A DNA stretch of 64,000 nt from Thermaerobacter sp. FW80 (GCF_004634385.1 NZ_CP037895.1:310001-374000), one strand, 5' to 3'. Positions 25,773 through 34,512 are shown, numbered from the stretch's first letter. Made by a program: numbers and translations. Notes: a model not told the origin generated them from the letters alone.

Positions 25773-26984
25773 TTAACCGGCCGTGCCCGCGCTCTCTTCG
25801 GCCGGTTCGTCCGCCACCGCATCGCCGGGGGCCGCCGCCATCGGCCCTGCCACCGGCCGGCGCGCCGCCGCGCCCGGCAGAGCCACGCGGCTGCCGTCCG
25901 ACAACCGGAACAGGTGGAGGCGCGACACCGGCAGCCGGACGCCCACCGCCTCCCCCTCGACCACGGCGGCGTCCGCCGGCACCAGGGCCTGCAGCCGCAA
26001 GCCCGCGCCGGCCGCGCCATCCCCGGCGCCGGCCGGCATCGAGGTCACGCTGCGACCGGCTTCCACCGTGACCAGCTTCTCGTGGCCGAGGAGCTCGATC
26101 ATGGTCACCCGGCCGTCCAGGTGCCCGCGACCGGGCGCCACCAGCTGCACGTGGTGCGGCCGGATGCCGATGGCCACCTCGTCGTCCCGCGCCGCCGCCG
26201 GCAGCGGCAGGTACACGGGCAGGCCGTCCACCTGCAGGCGCGTCCCGCTCACCCGACCCTGCAGCCAGTTCATGGGCGGGTGGCCGATGAAGGAGGCGGT
26301 GAAGCGGTTCGGCGGCGTCTGGTAGAGCTCGTACGGGGTGCCCTGGGCGACGCAGCGGCCCGCGTTCATCAGCACGACCCAGTCGGCGATGGTCATCGCC
26401 TCGGTCTGGTCATGGGTGACCAGGACCGCGGTCACGCCCAGCTCCCGCTGGATGCGCCGGATCTCGGCGCGCATGGCCTGGCGCAGCTGGGCGTCCAGGT
26501 TCGAGAGCGGCTCGTCCAACAGGAGCAGGGCCGGCCGCTTGACCAGGGCGCGAGCCAGCGCCACCCGCTGCTGCTGGCCGCCCGAGAGCTGTTCCGGCCG
26601 CCGGTCCAGCAGCGCCTCGACCCGCACGAGCTCCGCCATCTCGTGGACGCGGCGCCGGATCTCCGCCTCGGGGAGCCGCTGCATCCGCAGCGGGAAGGCG
26701 ATGTTCTCGAACACCGTCATGTGCGGGTAGAGGGCGTAGCTCTGGAAGACCATGCCCACGTTGCGCCGCTGGGGCGGCACGTCGTTGACCCGCACGTCGT
26801 CGAAGTAGATGTCGCCCGCCGTCGGCCGCAGCACCCCGGCCAGCATGTACAGGGTGGTGGACTTGCCGCAGCCGGACGGCCCCAAAAGCGCCACCAGCCG
26901 ACCGGGCTCCAGCTCCAGGGTCAAGCCGTCGACGGCCGTCACCGCACCGAAGCGCTTCGTCACGCCGTCCAGCCGGATCCTCAC
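25773..26984 (-). CDS. Sugar ABC transporter ATPase (MsmK/UgpC type)
   Basis: A 403-residue CUT1-type ATPase. Walker A is GPSGCGKSTTLYMLAG, followed by the Q-loop GMVFQSYALYPHMTVFENIA, signature LSGGQQQRVALARALVKRP, Walker B LLLLDEPLSNLD and the switch His in VLVTHDQTEAMTIAD. From about residue 235 come the MOP/TOBE regulatory strands (AIGIRPHHVQL, HLDGRVTMIELLGHEKLVT). The end is a disordered Ala-rich tail containing DEPA, encoded by the motif element at 25802. GTG 26984 overlaps the permease stop (GTGA). ATPases of this group often serve several CUT1 transporters, which may explain why the system at 60.9-64 kb has none. Confidence 0.95.
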   Translation of the reverse strand: MRIRLDGVTKRFGAVTAVDGLTLELEPGRLVALLGPSGCGKSTTLYMLAGVLRPTAGDIYFDDVRVNDVPPQRRNVGMVFQSYALYPHMTVFENIAFPLRMQRLPEAEIRRRVHEMAELVRVEALLDRRPEQLSGGQQQRVALARALVKRPALLLLDEPLSNLDAQLRQAMRAEIRRIQRELGVTAVLVTHDQTEAMTIADWVVLMNAGRCVAQGTPYELYQTPPNRFTASFIGHPPMNWLQGRVSGTRLQVDGLPVYLPLPAAARDDEVAIGIRPHHVQLVAPGRGHLDGRVTMIELLGHEKLVTVEAGRSVTSMPAGAGDGAAGAGLRLQALVPADAAVVEGEAVGVRLPVSRLHLFRLSDGSRVALPGAAARRPVAGPMAAAPGDAVADEPAEESAGTAG

Positions 26985-27817
26985 CGCTTCACACCCCCCG
27001 TGTACAGCACCATCAGGTAGCGCTGCAGGAACAGGTAGACCAGCATGACCGGGATCATGTAGAAGACGGCCACGGCCGTCACGGTGCCGTACCGGGCCAC
27101 GTCGGCCTGGGAGAGCAGCGACCCCAGGTACACCGGCAGGGTCTGGACGTCGGCGCCCGGCGCCAGCACGTAGGGCAGCAGGAACTCGCTCCACCCGGAC
27201 AGGAAGGCGAAGACCGCCGACGCCATCAGGCCCGGCCGGATGATGGGCAGCACCACCCGGCACCACGTGGTCAGGCGGCTGGCGCCATCGAGCAGCGCCG
27301 CCATCTCGTGGTCCCAGGACACCTGGTCGTAGAAGCCCTTGAGCACCCAGACGTGGAAGGGCAGCTCCAGGGCGATCTTGGCCAGCACCACGCCCGCCAG
27401 GGTGTCATAGAGGCCCAGCTGCCGCAGCAGCAGGAACAGCGCGACCAGCAGGGTGATCCCCGGGAACGCGTGGAGGACGATGAGCATCGCCAGCCACAGC
27501 CGCCGCCCCGGCACGGAGAGGCGCGCCAGGGCGTAGGCAGCCGTGCTGGCCAGGAGGACCTCCCCCACGGCCACGAGCGCGGCGAAGAGCAACGTGTTCA
27601 GGGTCAGCTGGGCGATGTTGGGCCCGAAGGGATCGGGCTGCCAAAGGAACGACCAGTTCTCCAGGGTGAATCCCAGCGGCCGGAAGCCCTCCATCCCGTC
27701 GCTCCAGGACGCCAGCAGTAGCCACGCATAGAGCAGCAGCACCGGCAGCGTGACGGGCACCAGCAACAGCCACGCCCACCGCGCCGGCCGCTGGGTCTCG
27801 CTCAGGCTGCCGAGCAC
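26981..27817 (-). CDS. Sugar ABC permease, MalG type
   Basis: A 278-residue inner permease with six membrane segments. The EAA loop, which contacts the ATPase, reads EMAALLDGASRLTTWCRVVL PIIRPGL in two adjacent parts, and the C-terminal segment is VYLFLQRYLMVLYTGGVKR, a usual MalG-type end. It is the third gene of the operon between the MalF-type permease and the ATPase, whose GTG start overlaps its stop. The sugar cannot be told from sequence. Confidence 0.93.
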   Translation of the reverse strand: MLGSLSETQRPARWAWLLLVPVTLPVLLLYAWLLLASWSDGMEGFRPLGFTLENWSFLWQPDPFGPNIAQLTLNTLLFAALVAVGEVLLASTAAYALARLSVPGRRLWLAMLIVLHAFPGITLLVALFLLLRQLGLYDTLAGVVLAKIALELPFHVWVLKGFYDQVSWDHEMAALLDGASRLTTWCRVVLPIIRPGLMASAVFAFLSGWSEFLLPYVLAPGADVQTLPVYLGSLLSQADVARYGTVTAVAVFYMIPVMLVYLFLQRYLMVLYTGGVKR

Positions 27818-27919
27818 GCCGCCACCTCCCTTCCCGCGATCCGCGCCGCGATCCGCTCACCTGAGGGCTCGATCCCCCTCGCGCTCCACCCGCCTCGATG
27901 CCCGCGAGCCGCGCCGCGC

Positions 27920-28909
27920 TCAGCTCACCTCGATGCGCGGCCGCTGGGTCAGCTGCCGGAAGTTGAAGAAGCGCAGGTAGAGCAGCGATGCCACCAGCCC
28001 GATGACCACCAGCACCGTGGCCAGGGCGGCACCGAGGCCGTACTGGGCGTTGCCGAAGTAGTTGGACAGCGCCGTGTGGAAGGCGTAGAGCGCCCAGACC
28101 TCGGTGGTGTAGAAGCCCGGCCCGCCATCGGTGGCCAGCAGGATGTACTCGTAGGAAGCCAGCAGCGACAGGGTCTGGTACGCGGCGACGAACAGCGCCG
28201 GCCACCGCAGCTGGGGCAGCACCACCCGCCGCACCAGCGCCCAGGTGCCCGCGCCGTCCACCTGGGCCGCGATCAGCTGTTCCCGCGGGATGGCCTGGAT
28301 GGCGGCGCTGAAGATGATCATCCCCATGGACGCCCCGACGAAGCCGTTGATGGCGATGACCATGGGCCACGGGTGCTCGTAGAGCCAGTTGCCGCCCGCC
28401 GGCAGGCCCAGCGCGGCCAGCACCTGGTTGATCACGCCGTAGGGCGGCTCGGCCGCGAAGTACTTCCACATCAAGACGTAGACCACCGACGGCGTGATAC
28501 GGGGCAACAGCCACACCGCCCGGAAGAACCCGCCCCAGCGCTGGGGCAGGAACGCCGTGGCCAGCGCCAGCACCAACGCCAGCCCGACGTTGAACAGCGT
28601 CAGGGTGGCGCCCACGTAGAGCAGCGTGTTGCGCAACACCAGGCCCGCCACCGGGTCGGTGAGGATGCGCCGGTAGTTCTCCAGGCCGACCCAGCGGAAA
28701 TCCCGGAGCCCCGTGACCACGCTGACGTCGGTCAGGCTCAGGATCACCGTCAGCACCGCCGGGATCAGGAAGAACACGGCCACCACCAGCGCGAAGGGCA
28801 GGAGGAACCCTGCCCCCAGCCGCCACGGCGCCGCCGGCCGGGCGGCCGCGAGGACCGCGGCCGCCCGGCCATGCGACGCCGCGCCCGTCCCTGCACCCGA
28901 TTCACTCAC
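27920..28909 (-). CDS. Sugar ABC permease, MalF type
   Basis: A 329-residue permease with six or more membrane segments: FLLPFALVVAVFFLIPAVLT near the N-terminus, GFFRAVWLLPRITPSVVYVL, and the EAA loop EQLIAAQVDGAGTWALVRRV followed by VLPQL. GTG 28909 is preceded by GGGAGG and is preferred over a longer frame reaching 29137, which adds only Ala/Gly/Pro-rich sequence. It follows the binding protein gene and precedes the MalG-type permease by about 100 bp. Confidence 0.93.
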   Translation of the reverse strand: MSESGAGTGAASHGRAAAVLAAARPAAPWRLGAGFLLPFALVVAVFFLIPAVLTVILSLTDVSVVTGLRDFRWVGLENYRRILTDPVAGLVLRNTLLYVGATLTLFNVGLALVLALATAFLPQRWGGFFRAVWLLPRITPSVVYVLMWKYFAAEPPYGVINQVLAALGLPAGGNWLYEHPWPMVIAINGFVGASMGMIIFSAAIQAIPREQLIAAQVDGAGTWALVRRVVLPQLRWPALFVAAYQTLSLLASYEYILLATDGGPGFYTTEVWALYAFHTALSNYFGNAQYGLGAALATVLVVIGLVASLLYLRFFNFRQLTQRPRIEVS

Positions 28910-29133
28910 GGGGCCTCCCTGGCCGACCCCAGGGAGCGCCCTCGCCGCGGCGTCGCCGCTCCGGCCCGGTGCCGCCGCGAGGCCCGCCGCCCCGGGCCGC
29001 GCCTCGCGACCCGGGTCCGGGATGGGCCCTTCGCACGCCGTGGCCGCAGCGACCCCGCTCCCCGGCCCGCCGGCGGCGCCGGCCGCGGCCCCGGCCCCGC
29101 CGGCGGCCGGTTCGACCGCCCGCCGAACCCGGC

Positions 29134-30600
29134 TCACCGGATGATCACCTCGTCCCGGAGCTGCGACTGCAGCTGCTGGACCACCGTGTCGACGGCCTGC
29201 TCGGGCGTCATCTGCCCGGCGACGACCGCCGACAGGCCGCGGTAGATGGCCTGGTCGTAGTTGCCGAACTGCTCGTGCAGCGGGACGAACCCGGCGTACT
29301 CGACCATGTACGCGAGGTCACCCAGCAGCCGGTTCTCCTTGTACGCCGGCTGGTCGAGCTGCGACTTCATGATCGCCAGGTGGTTGCTCTCCACCGCGTG
29401 CCGCGTGTTGAACTCGGGATTCGTCGCCTCCAGGATCAGCCGCGCCGCCAGCTCGGGGTGCTGCGAGTACTTCGTCACCATGTACACCAGCGGGTGCGAG
29501 AGGGTGACCCCCGGCTTGCCCTTCTCGCCCGCCGGCAGCAGCGCGTAGCCCAGATCCTGGACGTCGGCGTCGCTCAGGCCGTACTGGTCCTGCCACTCGG
29601 CCACCTGCCAGGAGCCGCCGACCCAGAGGCCCACCTGCTTGCTGGTCACCGTCCGGTGCCAGATGGACCAGTCGGTCCCCAGCAGCGACGGCTTGAGCAC
29701 GCCCAGCTCGCGCGCCCGTGCGAAGAACTGGTACTCCTTCAGGAGCGCCTCCTTGTCCAGCACCAGCTTGCCCGTCTCGGGATCCTGCATCGCGCCGCCG
29801 TAGGCCAGGTAGAACATGTAGAAGTCCACACCCGCCTGCGGCCGCGTCCAGAAGCCCTGCCCCTCCGGCACGATGCCGCGATCCTGCAGCTGCTTGGCCA
29901 GGTCGAGCAGGTCATCCAGCGTGAACTCGCCCTTCTCGATGCGCTCCGGCAGCTGGGCGATCTGCTCGTCGGTCCATCCCAGCTGCTTGAGGTGCGACTT
30001 CCAGAAGTAGAGCGGCCGCGCCTCGGTATCCTGCGGGATGCCCCAGATCTTCCCGTCCAGCGTCACGGACTCCCACAGCGTCGGGAACACGTCCTGGTAC
30101 ACCGGGCTGTCCTTGACGTACTCGTCCAGCGGGATGATGTGCCCCGCCGCGGCCCACGGCGCCACGTCCTCGTGGCCGCTGAGGATGATGTCCGGCGCCT
30201 TCCCGGCCTCCGCCGCCAGGATGAAGCGCTGCTTATACTCGTCCCACGGCCGGTCCTCGTGGGTGCCTTCCAGCTGGACGCGGACGTTGGCGCCCTCCTG
30301 CTCGAGCTTCTGGTTGAGCCGATCGACGGCCTCCTTCAGGTTGTCGAACCGCCAGTGCTCCGTGGGCTTGCCGATGGTCATGGCGCGCAGGGTGACGGTC
30401 TGGACGCCCTGCTCCCCGCCGGACGAACCGGCACCGCCCGCCTCCTGGTCGCCGGCCGGCGCCTGGCTACCCTGGCCGCCGCAACCGGCCAGGAGCACCA
30501 GCGACGCCACGAGCACGGCAGCCAGCGCCCGCCACGGCGCGCGCCCGCCCACGACGCGCAGCGTCCTCCGCGACCTCCGCTCCGTCCACCGACCCACCAC
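29134..30600 (-). CDS. Sugar ABC transporter substrate-binding lipoprotein
   Basis: A family 1 extracellular binding protein, 488 residues, with a lipoprotein signal (ALAAVLVASLVLLAGC, Cys about residue 40) and a Gly/Ala linker. The mature part has VTLRAMTIGKPTEHWRFDNL, then RFILAAEAGKAPDIILSGHE and DVAPWAAAGHIIPLDEYVKD, the usual first-lobe pattern of CUT1 binding proteins, and VGLWVGGSWQVAEWQDQYGL in the hinge region. It heads the operon SBP-MalF-MalG-ATPase. The nearest good promoter is the CIRCE-overlapped one 600 bp upstream; the leader between holds no convincing gene. Confidence 0.95.
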   Translation of the reverse strand: MVGRWTERRSRRTLRVVGGRAPWRALAAVLVASLVLLAGCGGQGSQAPAGDQEAGGAGSSGGEQGVQTVTLRAMTIGKPTEHWRFDNLKEAVDRLNQKLEQEGANVRVQLEGTHEDRPWDEYKQRFILAAEAGKAPDIILSGHEDVAPWAAAGHIIPLDEYVKDSPVYQDVFPTLWESVTLDGKIWGIPQDTEARPLYFWKSHLKQLGWTDEQIAQLPERIEKGEFTLDDLLDLAKQLQDRGIVPEGQGFWTRPQAGVDFYMFYLAYGGAMQDPETGKLVLDKEALLKEYQFFARARELGVLKPSLLGTDWSIWHRTVTSKQVGLWVGGSWQVAEWQDQYGLSDADVQDLGYALLPAGEKGKPGVTLSHPLVYMVTKYSQHPELAARLILEATNPEFNTRHAVESNHLAIMKSQLDQPAYKENRLLGDLAYMVEYAGFVPLHEQFGNYDQAIYRGLSAVVAGQMTPEQAVDTVVQQLQSQLRDEVIIR

Positions 30601-31211
30601 GAACGGTCACCTCCTGTTCCTGCCGACCCGTGCCTTCCGGTCCAGTCCGCAAGGACCCGCGCAGGCGCGCCTGGCTACCCCGCGGGGGTGATCCGCCGCG
30701 GCTTTGCGCTCGATGGGTTCGCCATCGGTTCGGCGATGAGGCGATGAACGGCTTGGCGGGGAGACCCGGCCAACGAGCCCCGCACGGAACGGGCGCCTCG
30801 CACCCGCCCCGGCGCACGGGTCCCTCTCGCCCGGCATGACGAACCGGCCGCATCTGCGCACGCGATCCGCCGCGAGCCGTCGTCCCCCGTCGCGCGGCTT
30901 CGGTCACGACGGGGTGGACCGCCACCGGTTGCGCGACAGGCCGTAGCCGGACATGCCACGCCCGGTCGGCTCGCATGTCGACCCTCTGCCGGTTGGCCCC
31001 GTCCAGGTGGCCGGTTCGTCGGCCGGTTCGGGATGCGATGTGCGCGCTGCGATCGACCCAGCGGGTCGATCCGTTCGGGACGACCTCGCGGCCGCCCACG
31101 CCTGGCGCACCGGTCCCCGGGACGCGCCGGGAACCGGCCGCCGACGAATCTCCGTCAATGACCGCTACAGGAAGGCTCGTGAACGTGACCGGCCTGTCCA
31201 CGACCGGTCTG
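30601..31211. other. Long leader without a supported gene
   Basis: About 600 bp between the sugar operon and the promoter at 31250-31279. All frames give Arg/Gly/Pro-rich translations with no recognisable domain. Two motif elements occur (30838, 31011); the second is followed at once by a partial direct copy (GGCCGGTTCGGG). Confidence 0.5.
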
Positions 31212-31238
31212 TTAGCAGACGAGCGCGACGAGTGCTAA
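31212..31238 (-). promoter_or_regulatory. CIRCE-like HrcA operator
   Basis: On the minus strand TTAGCACTC-N9-GTCTGCTAA. The CIRCE consensus is TTAGCACTC-N9-GAGTGCTAA, so the left arm is perfect, the spacing exact, and the right arm differs at two bases. It begins about 5 bp after the predicted start of transcription of the adjoining promoter, the usual place for HrcA repression. Confidence 0.7.
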
Positions 31239-31249
31239 CAAGCAATTGG

Positions 31250-31279
31250 AATATATCCTCAAGCTAAACGGGATGTCAA
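31250..31279 (-). promoter_or_regulatory. Strong σA-type promoter reading towards the sugar operon
   Basis: On the minus strand TTGACA (31279-31274), 17-18 bp, then ATATAT/TATATT (31256-31250). The surrounding 100 bp is notably AT-rich for this window. It reads leftwards into the 600-bp leader and then the sugar ABC operon. Confidence 0.75.
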
Positions 31280-31443
31280 GTTAAGGCACTCCCTGGCGGA
31301 TCGCGATCCGGGCCGTGACGGGGGACGAGCCGCGCCACGCATTGGCGTCGGGCTCGATCATCTGCGTTGGGCCCGAACGGAAAGGCGGCGCGGTGGTGTC
31401 AATCGGGTGATGACCCGATGCCGCCGGCCGGCCCCGTCACCGT

Positions 31444-31788
31444 ATGATGGTCGTCGTGGTGCCTACGGACAAGCAACCCAACCATCGCAGCGACCGTCGC
31501 AGCCCCGGCCACAAACCCCCGAGTTGGGCAGCGGCTGAATTGCGCAGGCAGATCCGGCACCAGCTCCGGCGATTGAAGGCCCTGCGCGATGCCATGGGTG
31601 CCGAAGGAGACCGCGAGCTCCTGGCCGCGATTCACGATGAGCTCGAGGTCCTGGCTCGTCTGTTGCGCACCCTGGAGATCTTGGAAGCGTTGGAGGGAAA
31701 ACGTGGAGGCAAGGAGCCAGGGGACGAACCGGCCGCTGGCGGTCCGCCCCCGCACGCCGACGACGGTTCCGACCAACGGGCGGATTGA
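31444..31788 (+). CDS. Small helical hypothetical protein
   Basis: A 114-residue product, polar at both ends with a strongly helical middle: AAELRRQIRHQLRRLKALRD and LLAAIHDELEVLARLLRTLE, possibly a coiled coil or helical hairpin. I do not recognise it. The start is uncertain (ATG 31444 or 31447; no good ribosome site). Its 3' part overlaps the start of the Spo0E-like gene in another frame, which suggests coupling if both are real. Confidence 0.45.
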   Translation: MMVVVVPTDKQPNHRSDRRSPGHKPPSWAAAELRRQIRHQLRRLKALRDAMGAEGDRELLAAIHDELEVLARLLRTLEILEALEGKRGGKEPGDEPAAGGPPPHADDGSDQRAD

Positions 31789-32044
31789 GGGCGGGCAGAA
31801 TGAGGGCGATGGCCGTTCCGATGCCGGCCACCGCGCGAGCACCGGCCACCGGGGGGACGGGACACCCCCGTGGGGTCAGCTGGCGCGGGAGGTCGAGGAC
31901 CTGCGGCGCGCCCTCATGAGCGCCGTCCAAGCGCCCACCGATCTCCGCCGGGAAGACGTCCTGGCCCTCAGCCAACGGCTCGACGATCTGATCGTCCGCG
32001 CCCAGCAGGCCCTGGCCGAACGGCGTCCTGTCCGCCAAGGGTGA
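31703..32044 (+). CDS. Spo0E-like aspartyl-phosphate phosphatase family protein
   Basis: A 113-residue product. Its C-terminal 45 residues match the Spo0E family: LAREVEDLRRALMSAV (helix 1), then LRREDVLALSQRLDDLIVRA with the SxxLD signature whose Asp is needed for phosphatase activity. Spo0E proteins dephosphorylate Spo0A~P or related response regulators and delay sporulation. GTG 31703 has GGAGGG 6 bases upstream; the N-terminal 55 residues are Gly/Thr/Arg-rich and may be untranslated if a later start is used. The motif element at 31723 lies in this part. Confidence 0.72.
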   Translation: MEARSQGTNRPLAVRPRTPTTVPTNGRIEGGQNEGDGRSDAGHRASTGHRGDGTPPWGQLAREVEDLRRALMSAVQAPTDLRREDVLALSQRLDDLIVRAQQALAERRPVRQG

Positions 32045-32163
32045 CGGCCGACGGCCCCAGGCCTCCTTCCGTTCGCGTTCCGCCCATCGCCTTCCGGGGG
32101 CCACGCGGCCCGGCAGGGACATGGCGAGGATCGCCGTATTCTACCCACTGTGAGATGAGAGGC

Positions 32164-32256
32164 CGCGGGGGGAGTCCGGGTCAACCGGGCTGAGAGGGCG
32201 ACTGATCGGCGTCGCCGACCCCGATCACCGGATCCGGGTCATGCCGGCGTCGGGAG
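32164..32256 (+). ncRNA. TPP riboswitch of tenA, variant core
   Basis: CTGAGAGGGCG followed by GACCCCGATCACCGGATCC, GGGTCATGCCGGCG and TCGGGAG has the order and spacing of a thi box. It departs from consensus at positions usually well kept: CCGGA for CCTGA, TCATGCC for TAATGCC and TCGGGA for TAGGGA. Its position 120 bp before tenA supports the assignment. Confidence 0.78.
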
Positions 32257-32375
32257 CGCGGTCCAAGGACCGGGCCGTTGGATGCGGCCGGGCATGCCTC
32301 CTGCCGCCGAGCTGCTCGGCGGCCTCTTTCGTTCTCCGCGGTGCTTCCACGCCACGGACGGGGGAGGGAGACGCC

Positions 32376-33062
32376 ATGCCGGCGAGCAGGGGCACGGCCG
32401 AGCCGTTTCACCAGTGGCTCGACGCCCAGACGCGTACCCTTTGGGAGGCCATCTTCCAGCTCCCGTTTCTCCAGGAGCTGGCCGCCGGAACGCTGGCCAG
32501 GGATCGTTTCGCCTACTTCCTCGCCCAAGACGTCCTCTACCTCGAGCAATTTGCCAAGGTGCTGGCCCGCGGGGCCACCCTGGCAGACACCCCGAAGACG
32601 CGCGAGATGTTCCTCCGCCACGCGGCCAACGTCGCCCGGGTGGAAGAACGGCTGCACGCGGAACTGGCGTCGCGTCTCGGGTTGGACTGGGACGCTGTGC
32701 GTCAGAAGGAGCCCGCGCCGGTCACCGTCGCTTACACCGATCACCTGCTCCGAGTCGCCCACACGGGCGGACTCAGCGAGCTGGTCGCGGCGGTGCTGCC
32801 CTGCTACTGGGTCTATGCCCGGGTCGGGGAGCGCCTGGCGAATCGGCTGCCGGAGGACGAGATCTACCGGCGCTGGATCCTGACCTACGCCGATCGCGAT
32901 TTCCACCGCAGCGTCGACGAACAACTGAGGCTGATCGATCGGCTTGCGACGGCCGCCGGCAGCAATGAACGGGAGCGCATGGAGCGGTGGTTCGCCCGCA
33001 GTCTCCGTTACGAGTGGATGTTCTGGGACCAGGCCTACCGCGATCTTGCCTGGCCGGTCTGA
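32376..33062 (+). CDS. tenA: TenA-family aminopyrimidine aminohydrolase / thiaminase II
   Basis: Salvages degraded thiamine by releasing HMP from amino-HMP or formyl-HMP. The 228-residue all-helical protein has TLWEAIFQLPFLQELAAGTL, FAYFLAQDVLYLEQFAKVLA (with the Asp that holds the pyrimidine), the active-site LPCYWVYARVGERLA with its Cys, WILTYADRDFHRSVDEQ, and the C-terminal RYEWMFWDQAYRD. ATG 32376 follows GGGGAGGGAG. It is controlled by its own TPP riboswitch and is 9 kb from the thiD operon. Confidence 0.95.
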   Translation: MPASRGTAEPFHQWLDAQTRTLWEAIFQLPFLQELAAGTLARDRFAYFLAQDVLYLEQFAKVLARGATLADTPKTREMFLRHAANVARVEERLHAELASRLGLDWDAVRQKEPAPVTVAYTDHLLRVAHTGGLSELVAAVLPCYWVYARVGERLANRLPEDEIYRRWILTYADRDFHRSVDEQLRLIDRLATAAGSNERERMERWFARSLRYEWMFWDQAYRDLAWPV

Positions 33063-33092
33063 AGGGGTTCGATAGGTTGGTGAGGCCGCACC

Positions 33093-33461
33093 GTGACCGC
33101 GTTCTGGGCCGCCTTGCGCTTTCTGACGGTCCTGCCTGCGCCCGGCCGGCGCCCCTTGCAGGCACCCGCGCTGGGTCGAGCGGTGGGGTACTTCCCCCTG
33201 GTCGGCGTGATCCTCGGAGGACTCCTCGCAGCCGCCAACGCCGCCGTGACAGAGGTCATCCCCCCCGATGTCCGGGCCGTCCTCGTGGTCGGACTGGGAC
33301 TCGCGTTGACCGGCGGCCTCCACTTCGACGGGTGGTTGGACACGTGCGACGGCTTGTTCGGAGGACACACCCCGGAGGAACGCCTCCGCATCATGCGGGA
33401 TGAGCACGTGGGCGCCTTCGGCGTCGCTGGAGGCGGCCTCCTCCTCCTCGCGAAATCGTAG
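33093..33461 (+). pseudogene. cobS: Cobalamin synthase (CobS), N-terminal fragment cut by an inserted cassette
   Basis: The frame begins MTAFWAALRFLTVLPAP and has GRAVGYFPLVGVILGGLLAA, the metal-binding HFDGWLDTCDGLFGG and RLRIMRDEHVGAFGVAGGG. This is the first ~120 of about 250 residues of adenosylcobinamide-GDP ribazoletransferase. After LLLLAK the frame hits a stop and base composition drops abruptly, so the rest of the gene was replaced. The catalytic region is present but half the membrane helices are missing; activity is unlikely. Confidence 0.88.
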
Positions 33462-33570
33462 ATCGTTGTGGCATGTTGCTAGGTTTCAGGTACAATTCCC
33501 ATAGCGCTCCAACCTACCGTCACGGATACAGGCGTTGTCAATGATGCCAAGCAAAGGAGGGCCAACCCCG

Positions 33571-34512
33571 GTGGGGAGAGTTCCTATCGTTGATACTTTG
33601 CAACGTGTTCCCGGCGGTATGATGCTGATCCCTCTGTTAGCCGGTTCGGTAGTGCGAACTTTCTGGCCTGGTTTCCTTGAGCTTGGATCCTTCACCACGG
33701 CGCTGTTTAAAGACGGAGCGCTGCCCCTCATCGCCCTGCTTATCCTCGCCACCGGCGCTCAAATCAATGTCCGACAGAGCGGGGCTGTACTAGCCAAGAC
33801 GGGCGTCTTGTTGCTGGCCAAGACGGTATTGCCAGCTCTGCTCGTCATTCTTTATGGTTATCTGTTCGGACGAGACGGTATCCTCGGCATTTCGCTTCTG
33901 GCGGCAATGATTGCGTTCATCAACTCCAACGGTGGGCTGTGGCTGGCATTGGCGACCCAGTACGGGGATGACGAGGACCGTGGAGCGTACATCGCAAGTG
34001 CCCTCAACGACGGTCCCTTCTTCACCCTGCTATTCCTGGGCTTGAGTGGGCTTGGGGCCATTCCGTTCGAGTACATTGTGGCTGCCATCCTTCCGTTTCT
34101 TATCGGGTTCATCCTGGGTAACTTGGATGCAAAGTTTGCGGAGATGATGAAGCCGACTGCCGCTATTACAGTACCGTTTTTCGCCTTTGCCCTGGGCGCC
34201 GGCATCGACCTCCGGTCGCTGGCGGTTGGCGGCGTCACAGGGTTGGTGCTGGGCCTTCTAGTCGCGTTTATAACGGGTGCGCTGGGATACTGGGCTTACC
34301 GGTACCTGCTGCGCGAGCGTAGCGCGGTGGGCTTCGCTGTTGGCACCACGGCAGGAAACTCCGTAGCCACCCCAGCAATCGTGGCCCAGGCGGATCCAAG
34401 CTTCACCCCCTTCGTCTCGGTCGCAACGGCGCAGGTGGCGGTTTCGGTGTTGGTGACGGCCGTCGTGACCCCGCTCATCACCCACTACCTGCACCGTCGG
34501 CTACAGAGCTGA
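33571..34512 (+). CDS. kdgT: 2-keto-3-deoxygluconate permease family transporter
   Basis: A 313-residue KdgT-family proton symporter with about ten membrane segments: QRVPGGMMLIPLLAGSVVRT, LELGSFTTALFKDGALPLIA, LLILATGAQINVRQSG, AMIAFINSNGGLWLALATQY and FAVGTTAGNSVATPAIVAQA are family blocks. GTG 33571 is chosen because AAAGGAGGG lies 9 bases upstream and the product then starts just before the conserved PGGMM. With the next two genes it probably imports a C4 acid sugar such as threonate or erythronate rather than ketodeoxygluconate. Codon use and GC content are visibly lower than in the flanks. Confidence 0.92.
   Translation: MGRVPIVDTLQRVPGGMMLIPLLAGSVVRTFWPGFLELGSFTTALFKDGALPLIALLILATGAQINVRQSGAVLAKTGVLLLAKTVLPALLVILYGYLFGRDGILGISLLAAMIAFINSNGGLWLALATQYGDDEDRGAYIASALNDGPFFTLLFLGLSGLGAIPFEYIVAAILPFLIGFILGNLDAKFAEMMKPTAAITVPFFAFALGAGIDLRSLAVGGVTGLVLGLLVAFITGALGYWAYRYLLRERSAVGFAVGTTAGNSVATPAIVAQADPSFTPFVSVATAQVAVSVLVTAVVTPLITHYLHRRLQS

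Noticed and set aside
30467-31201. A 244-codon minus-strand frame in the leader behind the CIRCE-like promoter
   Set aside because: Tempting as the missing heat-shock gene, but it has no chaperone motif, is Arg/Gly/Pro-rich and runs into the binding protein gene in another frame.
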